Below are positions 1-5,229 of a stretch of DNA of 13,698 bases, in pieces (positions within the stretch are counted from its first letter, which is position 1; each line of letters begins with the position of its first letter). The stretch is from positions 1-13,698 of the forward strand of contig JAGQMO010000009.1 in the NCBI GenBank assembly GCA_020428615.1, written 5' to 3'. Under the pieces are notes generated by a model that was not told where the DNA came from, searched no databases, and worked only from the letters and a program-made list of their open reading frames with translations. The translations under genes and the position numbers were made by a program. The DNA comes from Patescibacteria group bacterium. GTDB lineage: Bacteria; Patescibacteriota; Minisyncoccia; Phycocordibacterales; UBA1006.

Positions 1-28
1 ATTCTAATATTCTTAAGAATATTAGAAT
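1..28. repeat. 28-bp perfect palindrome
   Basis: The first 28 bases read identically on both strands. The left arm is ATTCTAATATTC, the centre TTAA, and the right arm the exact complement of the left. As RNA it could fold into a 12-bp stem with a 4-nt loop. No T-run follows on the plus strand, so it is not a plus-strand intrinsic terminator as seen. On the minus strand the flank lies outside the window, so it may be a terminator, operator or element boundary there. It lies beyond the yqeY terminator and probably belongs to the neighbour left of the window. Confidence 0.75.
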
Positions 29-42
29 AGACTTCAGACCAG

Positions 43-74
43 AGAAAAATAAAAAACTGCTTATGAAAGCAGTT
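43..74 (-). terminator. Intrinsic terminator of the yqeY-like gene, over its stop codon
   Basis: On the minus strand an 8-bp stem AACTGCTT/AAGCAGTT with a 4-nt loop (TCAT) is followed by a T-rich tail (T6, A, T5). The TAA stop at 61-63 sits at the junction of loop and descending arm, so the hairpin is formed partly by the last codons of the gene. Confidence 0.85.
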
Positions 75-516
75 CATCTACAACTGATTTAACATCTCCC
101 CCATCAGCTTTTCCTTTGAGTTCTCCCATAAGCGCCCCCATGAGTTGACCTTTACCTGAGGCATCCGCAATACCCATGTCTGCCATCTTTGCTTCAGCAA
201 TGCTTTTAATTTCGTCTCGTGACATCAACTCAGGTAAAAACGATTGAATAATATCGAGTTCTCCTTGCTCATCGGCTGCGAGCTCTGGTCTTCCCGCATC
301 AGTATACTGTGCAATAGCATCTTTTCGTTTCTTTGCTTCACGCGTAAGGACGGTCATTGCCATCTCATCATCAACAGGGGTATCAGGGGTTTTGCCAGCA
401 GCTACGACTTCGTTGGTCATAGCTGACATGAGTCCACGATATGTTGTCACCGCTGCCATGTTCTTTTCTTTCATGGCATTTTTCATATTTTCTTTGATTT
501 GTTCTTGAAGTGTCAT
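61..516 (-). CDS. GatB/YqeY domain-containing protein
   Basis: A 151-residue protein matching the stand-alone GatB/YqeY family. Members resemble the C-terminal tRNA-binding tail of GatB, the amidotransferase subunit, but their own role is poorly defined. The family pattern is visible: an N-terminal helix (MTLQEQIKENMKNAMKEK), the segment TYRGLMSAMTNEV, the basic stretch REAKKRKDAIAQY, then ELDIIQSFLPELMS and a glycine/lysine-rich C-terminal half (GKGQLMGALMGELKGKADGG). Length is normal for the family. I chose the ATG at 514-516, not the in-frame TTG 36 bases upstream. The ATG begins the conserved helix and lies 8 nt from a good -10 box, whereas the TTG would overlap the -35 element. The gene is monocistronic and divergent from the MFS-like gene. 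Confidence 0.9.
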   Translation of the reverse strand: MTLQEQIKENMKNAMKEKNMAAVTTYRGLMSAMTNEVVAAGKTPDTPVDDEMAMTVLTREAKKRKDAIAQYTDAGRPELAADEQGELDIIQSFLPELMSRDEIKSIAEAKMADMGIADASGKGQLMGALMGELKGKADGGDVKSVVDELLS

Positions 517-524
517 ATGTAGCA

Positions 525-552
525 AGTATAAAGCAAATGGTTTTAGTTTCAA
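525..552 (-). promoter_or_regulatory. Promoter of the yqeY-like gene (leaderless)
   Basis: On the minus strand TTGAAA (547-552), a 16-bp spacer and TATACT (525-530) form a good housekeeping-sigma promoter. Only 8 nt separate the -10 box from the ATG at 516, so transcription should begin at or just before the start codon. No Shine-Dalgarno sequence is present. It overlaps the divergent promoter of the MFS-like gene. Confidence 0.75.
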
Positions 553-559
553 GGTTACT

Positions 560-568
560 TGCTATAAT
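560..568 (+). promoter_or_regulatory. Extended -10 promoter of the MFS-like/exonuclease operon (leaderless)
   Basis: TGCTATAAT is a consensus extended -10 element (TGn plus TATAAT at 563-568). Six nt (AAACTC) separate it from the ATG at 575, which puts the predicted transcription start on or next to the start codon. No convincing -35 box is seen at the right distance, which is usual for extended -10 promoters. Confidence 0.75.
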
Positions 569-574
569 AAACTC

Positions 575-1195
575 ATGATTCATTTACGACAAGGAAGAAA
601 TCAATTTTACAAACCAACAAGACGTGGATACATTCTGCGCATGCTTACGCTAGATGATGTAACCTTTTGGGGAGCTGATACCTTTATCAGCGTCATCTTT
701 GCGCTCTTTATAGTAACCAACATTGAAGGTGGGTCTGCCACACACGTAGGACTCGCCTTGACGATCAGACAACTCATGGTTGCACTCTTTAGCGTTCCTA
801 TTGGAAAACTGCTCGACAAACATAAAGGATATGTCGATGAAGTATATTTTTTGGCTATTTCTGGAATTCTCGCAGGATGTACATACGCACTTTTTGGTTT
901 TGCAACTGAATTATGGCATGTATACGTGCTCATGGTATTTGTTGGAATTTCACACACACTCAATCTCGATACGTGGCGTGTCTTGTTCTGGGGTTCAATT
1001 AAAAAATCAGAGCGCGGAGAAACAACCGGAATTTATCAAACCATTATGTCAATTACTGGTGCCTTGATTCTTGCGCTTGCGGGATTCCTTGGGGATACCT
1101 ATGGTTACCGATTTATTATCTGGATTGGATCATGCATGACTATGTTGGCTGGATTGATACCTCTTTTCATCAAACGATTCGTACCGCAAAAATAA
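575..1195 (+). CDS. Half-length MFS-like membrane protein
   Basis: A 206-residue protein with about six hydrophobic segments, near residues 29-50, 55-80, 92-112, 114-138, 155-175 and 179-199. This is one six-helix bundle, half of a usual 12-helix major facilitator transporter. The loop after the second helix (GKLLDKHKGYVDE) resembles MFS motif A. The basic N-terminus (RQGRNQFYKPTRRGY) suits a cytosolic position. The gene looks intact: its promoter fits the first ATG, and its stop lies 4 nt before the next gene. It would have to work as a dimer or have a non-transport role. The substrate cannot be guessed. It is probably cotranscribed with the downstream exonuclease gene. Confidence 0.72.
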   Translation: MIHLRQGRNQFYKPTRRGYILRMLTLDDVTFWGADTFISVIFALFIVTNIEGGSATHVGLALTIRQLMVALFSVPIGKLLDKHKGYVDEVYFLAISGILAGCTYALFGFATELWHVYVLMVFVGISHTLNLDTWRVLFWGSIKKSERGETTGIYQTIMSITGALILALAGFLGDTYGYRFIIWIGSCMTMLAGLIPLFIKRFVPQK

Positions 1196-1199
1196 CTAT

Positions 1200-1919
1200 A
1201 TGAAAAACATTTTGATATTTATAGATACCGAAACTACGGGCGCAGGACCTGACGATCGACTCATTCAAGTTGCCTATCGAACAACTGATGGGGTTGACGA
1301 GAACGGGCTGTATACAACTGATCGTAAAATCGACATTGGCGCTATGGCGACCCACCACATCACCGAAAAAATGATTGCTAATAAACCTCTCTTTGTCGAG
1401 AGTCCTGCTTTTCATGATTTACAAAAACGATTTGCACAAAATCAGATTTTTGTTGCTCATAACGCTCCTTTTGATGTGGCGATGATTGAAAAAGAAGGCC
1501 TCCGTGTCGGACCTATTATTGATACATTGAAAATAGCACGAGCCCTTGATCCAAATGAAAAAATTGAATCATATGCGCTTCAATATTTACGCTACCTCCT
1601 TGGGATCGAGGTCGAGGCTACTGCCCATGACGCCTGGGGTGATATTTTGGTATTGGAACAGCTATTTTATCGATTACTGAAAAAGATTGTTGATGAGAAG
1701 AAAATTTCCCAAGACGATGCCATTAATTGGATGATCGAAGAATCAAAGAAACCAACCCTCTACCGCAGTATAAAATTTGGTAAATACGCCGGGCAAAAAT
1801 TAGAAGACGTCGCTGAAACCGATCCGGGCTACCTGCGTTGGTTATTAGGTGAGAAAGAAAAAGAAGAGGTGCCAGATGAAAATTGGTTGCACACCCTAAA
1901 ACACTACTTGCATCTGTAA
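1200..1919 (+). CDS. DnaQ-family 3'-5' exonuclease with ExoX-like C-terminal domain
   Basis: A 239-residue protein with the DEDDh exonuclease motifs in order: Exo I (D9-x-E11 in FIDTETTG), Exo II (HNAPFD, D92) and Exo III (H143-DAWG-D148). These are the metal-binding and catalytic residues of the fold. A second small domain near 188-215 (KFGKYAGQKLEDVAETDPGY, then LRWLL) matches the domain found at the C-terminus of exodeoxyribonuclease X-like proteins. It is therefore probably a DNA-processing or repair nuclease; a dedicated proofreading subunit is less likely. The start is the ATG 4 nt after the MFS-like stop. There is no Shine-Dalgarno sequence, so translation probably depends on coupling or reinitiation. 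A terminator covers its stop codon. Confidence 0.88.
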   Translation: MKNILIFIDTETTGAGPDDRLIQVAYRTTDGVDENGLYTTDRKIDIGAMATHHITEKMIANKPLFVESPAFHDLQKRFAQNQIFVAHNAPFDVAMIEKEGLRVGPIIDTLKIARALDPNEKIESYALQYLRYLLGIEVEATAHDAWGDILVLEQLFYRLLKKIVDEKKISQDDAINWMIEESKKPTLYRSIKFGKYAGQKLEDVAETDPGYLRWLLGEKEKEEVPDENWLHTLKHYLHL

Positions 1920-1929
1920 GTGGTGTTTT
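1898..1929 (+). terminator. Terminator over the exonuclease stop codon
   Basis: AAAACACTACTT (1898-1909) pairs with AAGTGGTGTTTT (1918-1929), a 12-bp stem with one T-G wobble and an 8-nt loop. The stop TAA (1917-1919) straddles the loop and the descending arm. The T-tract is short and partly inside the stem, so efficiency is uncertain. The rmuC -10 element starts just after it. Confidence 0.65.
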
Positions 1930-1932
1930 ACG

Positions 1933-1941
1933 TGATATAAT
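1933..1941 (+). promoter_or_regulatory. Extended -10 promoter of rmuC (leaderless)
   Basis: TGATATAAT has a perfect TATAAT (1936-1941) with the TGn extension. Seven nt separate it from the ATG at 1949. It lies immediately downstream of the exonuclease terminator, so rmuC has its own transcription start, on or beside its start codon. No -35 box at ideal spacing was seen. Confidence 0.75.
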
Positions 1942-1948
1942 CAATGAC

Positions 1949-3016
1949 ATGACTATTGTTTTCATCATTATAGGAATTGGAATTATATTTTTACTCATTT
2001 GGCTCATCACCGAAGTCCGGAAAAATAAAAAACCAGTCGAGGACTCGAACGCAATGCAAATGCTGGTACAAAACATGAACGCCTTGCAGGATCGCCTCGA
2101 CGGTTCACAAAAAGATATCTCCGAAGCCGTGCGAAACCAATTTTCGGAATCACAGAAACTGATTCAGCGTATCAACGAACAGATGTCAAAAAATCTTCTT
2201 GAGGTTACGCGTGAAATTACTGAAACCAAAGAAGCGAACAAACAGGTATTTGATCTTGCAGGACAACTTGTCGATCTTGAAAAGGTTCTTAAAAATCAGA
2301 AAACCCGTGGGAACCTGGGTGAAATGGGATTGGAACTAATCCTGTCAAACATCTTGCCTCCAACCGGATACCAAATGCAGTATGGATTCAAGGATGGAAA
2401 AATTGTCGATGCGGTGATCCGCGTCCAGGACGATAAACTGATTCCCGTTGATGCCAAATTCTCGCTGGATAATTATCGCCGACTCGTCGATGAAACTGAT
2501 GATGAGAAACGTGTTGAACTAGAAAAAGCATTTAAAACTGATCTCAAAAAACGTATAGACGAAACCGCGCAGTACGTTCGCCCTGACGAGGGTACCCTTC
2601 CCTTTGCGTTCATGTTTATTCCTGCCGAGGGAATCTACTATGACCTATTAGTGAACGAGGTTGGCGCGGTCAAGGCAAATACGCGCAGTCTGATTGATTA
2701 TGCCTACCATGATAAAAAAGTCGTGATTGTATCTCCGACAACATTCAGCGCCTACCTGCAATCAGTGTTGTACGGATTCAAGGCCTTTCAGATTGAACAA
2801 TCAGCGGTTGAAATCCAAAAACATGTTCAGAAACTTGGTCGGCACTTGTTGGCGTATGAAGAAGCATTTGACAAAGTTGGTAAAACGCTGATGACCACAA
2901 TGAATCACTACGAAAAAGCGTCAGGACAGTTCAAACAAATCGACAAAGATATTTTAAAAATCACTGGCGAATCACCCGAACTCGGTAACCTCCTTGATAC
3001 ACCGGAAGAAAAATAA
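1949..3016 (+). CDS. rmuC: RmuC family DNA recombination protein
   Basis: A 355-residue protein with the RmuC layout: an N-terminal membrane segment (residues about 3-20), a long charged coiled-coil-like stretch (about 32-115), then the conserved RmuC domain. The domain shows RGNLGEMGLELILSNILP, the acidic and basic PVDAKFSLDNY motif, and PFAFMFIPAEGIYYDLL. The family was named for limiting inversions at short inverted repeats in E. coli. Its fold is related to endonuclease-like domains, but the biochemical role is still unsettled. I start at ATG 1949, not the in-frame TTG at 1883, because the latter lies inside the exonuclease gene and its terminator. A hairpin terminator overlaps the stop. 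Confidence 0.9.
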   Translation: MTIVFIIIGIGIIFLLIWLITEVRKNKKPVEDSNAMQMLVQNMNALQDRLDGSQKDISEAVRNQFSESQKLIQRINEQMSKNLLEVTREITETKEANKQVFDLAGQLVDLEKVLKNQKTRGNLGEMGLELILSNILPPTGYQMQYGFKDGKIVDAVIRVQDDKLIPVDAKFSLDNYRRLVDETDDEKRVELEKAFKTDLKKRIDETAQYVRPDEGTLPFAFMFIPAEGIYYDLLVNEVGAVKANTRSLIDYAYHDKKVVIVSPTTFSAYLQSVLYGFKAFQIEQSAVEIQKHVQKLGRHLLAYEEAFDKVGKTLMTTMNHYEKASGQFKQIDKDILKITGESPELGNLLDTPEEK

Positions 3017-3039
3017 ATCCGTAACATAGGCGGATTTTT
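3015..3039 (+). terminator. rmuC terminator
   Basis: AAATCCG (3015-3021) pairs with CGGATTT (3031-3037), a 7-bp stem with a 9-nt loop and a T5 run at 3035-3039. The rmuC stop TAA (3014-3016) runs into the left arm. Confidence 0.75.
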
Positions 3040-3065
3040 GACTATAATTAGGATTCTGTTAAGAT
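3038..3065 (+). promoter_or_regulatory. Promoter of the small 3.1-3.3 kb locus
   Basis: TTGACT (3038-3043), a 16-bp spacer and TAAGAT (3060-3065) with a TGT extension (3057-3059) give a near-consensus promoter starting at the end of the rmuC terminator. The predicted start is near 3071-3072. An overlapping TATAAT at 3043-3048 is an alternative -10 but lacks a -35 partner. Confidence 0.55.
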
Positions 3066-3068
3066 AAA

Positions 3069-3090
3069 GGTTAAGGAATATTCTCTAACC
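3069..3090. promoter_or_regulatory. 22-bp imperfect palindrome at the predicted transcription start
   Basis: Arms GGTTA (3069-3073) and TAACC (3086-3090) flank a central palindrome GAATATTC (3076-3083). Eighteen of 22 positions are symmetric. It coincides with the predicted start of the small locus and lies 14 nt before the ATG at 3105. It could be a DNA operator for a dimeric regulator or a 5'-end RNA hairpin. The sequence alone does not decide. Confidence 0.5.
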
Positions 3091-3104
3091 AAATACCATA
3101 AGCC

Positions 3105-3239
3105 ATGTTTATAGGAATAATTAAGCAAATCAAAAACCCTTTCAATCAAAAAAAGCAAAAAGAAAGAACCGGTCAACACCACCAGCATCGTCTGGAACAC
3201 GCAAACAAAAACAACCATCGAATTGGATACAACAACTAA
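3105..3239 (+). CDS. Possible 44-residue basic, His/Asn/Gln-rich small protein
   Basis: An ATG-to-TAA frame that begins MFIGIIKQIKNPFN and continues into a polar stretch with five histidines, many Asn, Gln, Lys and Arg and only two acidic residues, ending RIGYNN. An in-frame stop lies two codons before the ATG. The frame sits neatly between a promoter (3038-3065) and a strong terminator (3256-3283). I do not recognise the family. The short amphipathic N-terminus plus basic tail would suit a membrane- or nucleic-acid-associated peptide, which is speculation. There is no Shine-Dalgarno sequence near the ATG. The alternative is that this about 210-nt transcript is a non-coding RNA. The T-rich opposite strand also gives a 68-codon frame, which I reject. 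Confidence 0.38.
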   Translation: MFIGIIKQIKNPFNQKKQKERTGQHHQHRLEHANKNNHRIGYNN

Positions 3240-3255
3240 ACCTCTAACAACCAAC

Positions 3256-3283
3256 CCCGCACTTACCGTGCGGGAATCTTTTT
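3256..3283 (+). terminator. Strong intrinsic terminator of the small locus
   Basis: CCCGCAC (3256-3262) pairs with GTGCGGG (3268-3274) around a TTACC loop, followed by AATC and T5. It is the most GC-rich hairpin in the window. The tail runs into the stop codon of the convergent GH3 gene (3282-3284). On the minus strand the following bases are only moderately T-rich, so it mainly serves the plus strand. Confidence 0.85.
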
Positions 3284-4796
3284 ATACGAGCGACAACAAC
3301 TGTTCAAGGTAATCTCGTTTGTTTGAAAGTTTGGGCACTTTATGTTGCCCTCCAAGTTTTCCTCGAGTTTCCATCCATTTCATGAATGTCCCCTTAGGAA
3401 CCATGTTCATGATCAATTCTTGAAGAGCAATGTCGTCTTGGCGTTTCGCTGCATAATCAGAGTTCAATGATTGTAAGGTCTCGTCTAAAAGAGTGGTAAA
3501 AAATTTAACGTCTGTAGGTTCTGTTTGAAATTCAATCACCCATTCATGACCTCCCTTTCCCTCTTCATTCATGAAAACAGGACCTGCGGTATAGTGACTT
3601 ACAACGGCATTTGTTTGTTCACAAACATGGGAAATAGCTTCATCGGTATTCCCCACCATAAGTTCTTCACCAAACACATTGATGAAATGTTTGGTTCGTC
3701 CGCTAATTTTTATTCGATACGGATCAGTTGAAGTGAAACATACGGTATCACCAATATCATACCGCCATAATCCAGCATTCGTACTCATGATGATTGCATA
3801 ATCTACACCGACTTCTACCTCTTTGAGCGGGATGGGTTTTATGGTTTGTGTTCCATATTGATCCATAGGAATAAATTCATAAAAAATTCCATGATCAGTA
3901 AGAAGAAGCATTTCTCCAGGTTTTAATGGATTATCTTGAATAGCTATAAAACCTTCGGAGGCATTGTATACCTCCATGTACTTCATATCAGAAAATGGCA
4001 AGAGCTTTTCGAATATTGGTCGATATGGCGCAAATGATACGGCTCCATGAATAAACAACTCGAGGTTCGGCCAAATATCTCGCAATGTTTTATATGGATA
4101 TTGTATTTTCATTTCTTCAAAGATACTTACAAACCAGGTTGGAACTCCTGACAAATGAGTAATATTTTTATGAACAGTATCTTTAATAATTCCAGGGATT
4201 TTATCTTTCCATTCTTTCATGAGCGCAATCTCAAGAGATGGTTCTCGATACTCTTCACTCCATTTTGGCAATTCAGAAATAATAATTGCTGAAACATCGC
4301 CAATTTTAATGTTGTGCTCGTTAGTGTCAAAACTACCACCAAGTGAGAGTACGCAACCCTTATCACGAAACAAATCGCTATCAGGATAATTTTTAAAGAA
4401 TATCGAATACACATCACGCCCTGCCTTATAGTTGTTACCATACAACGCATCATGAGACACAGGGATGTACTTGCTAATATCATTGGTAGTTCCAGATGAT
4501 TTTGAAAATGAAGTAATCGTACCAGGCCAAAGAACATCGCTCTCACCGCGCAACATGCGAGCAATATAGGGTTCAATATCTTCATAACGTAAAATCGGTA
4601 CAACTTTTTGGTACTGTTCTAAATTCGCAATATCTGAAAAATTGTGTTTCTTCCCAAATTCAGTGGACTGTGCAATGTGGAGTAAATCAAACAAAATAAG
4701 TTCCTGTGAAATATCGGCTGTTTTTTTCCACAAATCTACGCGATAGGTACGAAGCTGAAAATACTTTTTCATTGATGTTTCAATGATTTTTTTCAT
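3282..4796 (-). CDS. GH3 auxin-responsive promoter family protein (acyl-adenylate-forming enzyme)
   Basis: A 504-residue protein with GH3 family features. GH3 enzymes activate a carboxylic acid with ATP to an acyl-adenylate; the plant members then join it to an amino acid. Visible motifs are the phosphate-binding loop FSKSSGTTND (residues 97-106), YNASEGF (277-283, corresponding to the adenine-site motif of acyl-adenylating enzymes), GLWRYDIGD (342-350) and the hinge region ISGRTKHFINVFGEEL (364-379). All key motifs look intact. There is no signal peptide, so it should be cytosolic. The acyl substrate and acceptor of bacterial GH3 homologues are generally unknown, and nothing nearby suggests one. 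The first ATG is supported by an extended -10 nine nt upstream. The gene is monocistronic and divergent from the lipoprotein gene. Confidence 0.88.
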   Translation of the reverse strand: MKKIIETSMKKYFQLRTYRVDLWKKTADISQELILFDLLHIAQSTEFGKKHNFSDIANLEQYQKVVPILRYEDIEPYIARMLRGESDVLWPGTITSFSKSSGTTNDISKYIPVSHDALYGNNYKAGRDVYSIFFKNYPDSDLFRDKGCVLSLGGSFDTNEHNIKIGDVSAIIISELPKWSEEYREPSLEIALMKEWKDKIPGIIKDTVHKNITHLSGVPTWFVSIFEEMKIQYPYKTLRDIWPNLELFIHGAVSFAPYRPIFEKLLPFSDMKYMEVYNASEGFIAIQDNPLKPGEMLLLTDHGIFYEFIPMDQYGTQTIKPIPLKEVEVGVDYAIIMSTNAGLWRYDIGDTVCFTSTDPYRIKISGRTKHFINVFGEELMVGNTDEAISHVCEQTNAVVSHYTAGPVFMNEEGKGGHEWVIEFQTEPTDVKFFTTLLDETLQSLNSDYAAKRQDDIALQELIMNMVPKGTFMKWMETRGKLGGQHKVPKLSNKRDYLEQLLSLV

Positions 4797-4805
4797 ACGT
4801 TTTCA

Positions 4806-4814
4806 ATAGTAGCA
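4806..4814 (-). promoter_or_regulatory. Extended -10 promoter of the GH3 gene (leaderless)
   Basis: On the minus strand TGCTACTAT gives a TGn extension plus TACTAT (4806-4811). It is 9 nt from the ATG, implying a 0-3 nt leader. No good -35 box and no Shine-Dalgarno sequence are seen. Confidence 0.6.
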
Positions 4815-4837
4815 CGTGAATGATGTTCGCAAAGGAC

Positions 4838-4868
4838 TTGATATTTTTTTATATTATGTGAATATAAA
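4838..4868 (+). promoter_or_regulatory. Candidate promoter of the small lipoprotein gene
   Basis: TTGATA (4838-4843) and TATAAA (4863-4868) are separated by 19 bp, slightly long. The start would be near 4875, leaving a leader of about 20 nt with no Shine-Dalgarno sequence. No convincing -10 lies 6-9 nt before this ATG, so this gene is the exception to the leaderless pattern. Confidence 0.4.
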
Positions 4869-4894
4869 ATTTAAGAACCAATACATGTAACACC

Positions 4895-5176
4895 ATGAAA
4901 AAGTTAATTATTTTATTGAGCCTATTGTTGTGTGTCAGCTGCTACCCTTTTTATCCAACGATAACTTACGGGTATGCACGACCTATTTATAGTGTCGAAA
5001 CTATCAATTGCCAAAGATGCGGTCATTGCCATTCACGGACAGTAACGTACCAAAATATTGTGTACGATTACGATTACTTCCAGATCAACCAACAAATAAT
5101 CATGAGCCGATATGTCAATCGTGCATATCAAAATCCCTATCGCACCTACTATTCGGTGCCTTGGTGGATGTGGTAG
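4895..5176 (+). CDS. Small tyrosine-rich putative lipoprotein with a CxxCxxCH cluster
   Basis: A 93-residue protein with an N-terminal signal (MKKLIILLSLLLCVSC). C16 could be the lipidated cysteine, although position -3 is Cys instead of the usual Leu, so a plain secretion signal is also possible. The mature part contains C39-x2-C42-x2-C45-H46. This includes a CxxCH sequence of the kind that binds heme c, but equally a plausible metal or disulfide site. It is very rich in tyrosine (14 of 93) and ends in WWMW. I do not recognise the family, and the protein is probably extracytoplasmic. It is divergent from the GH3 gene and convergent with lepA, sharing a terminator with the latter. Confidence 0.7.
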   Translation: MKKLIILLSLLLCVSCYPFYPTITYGYARPIYSVETINCQRCGHCHSRTVTYQNIVYDYDYFQINQQIIMSRYVNRAYQNPYRTYYSVPWWMW

Positions 5177-5193
5177 TAATACCACACAACGAA

Positions 5194-5229
5194 AAAATCC
5201 GAGTTTACATTAGTTCGGATTTTATTTTT
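5194..5229. terminator. Bidirectional terminator shared by the lipoprotein gene and lepA
   Basis: AAAATCCGA (5194-5202) pairs with TCGGATTTT (5215-5223), a 9-bp stem with a 12-nt loop. There are T-runs on both sides: TTTTATTTTTT on the plus strand and T6 on the minus strand. The lepA stop (5222-5224) overlaps the right arm. Confidence 0.85.

Noticed and set aside
517..552. Upstream TTG start extending the YqeY-like protein by 12 residues
   Set aside because: It would place the start codon in the -35 element. The family homology begins at the ATG at 516.
607..963. 118-codon antisense frame inside the MFS-like gene
   Set aside because: Shadow of a gene with clear membrane-protein features; no promoter or homology.
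1883..1948. Upstream TTG start extending RmuC by 22 residues
   Set aside because: The extension overlaps the exonuclease gene and its terminator. The ATG at 1949 starts the membrane segment and sits 7 nt after an extended -10.
3048..3254. 68-codon hydrophobic frame on the minus strand
   Set aside because: It lies opposite an A-rich plus-strand unit with its own promoter and terminator. Its Val/Leu/Phe-rich product is what the complement of A-rich DNA gives, and no minus-strand promoter is visible.
4217..4603. 128-codon frame on the same strand, other phase, inside the GH3 gene
   Set aside because: The GH3 frame carries all the family motifs through this region, including SSGTT; the other frame has low-complexity, unrecognisable content.
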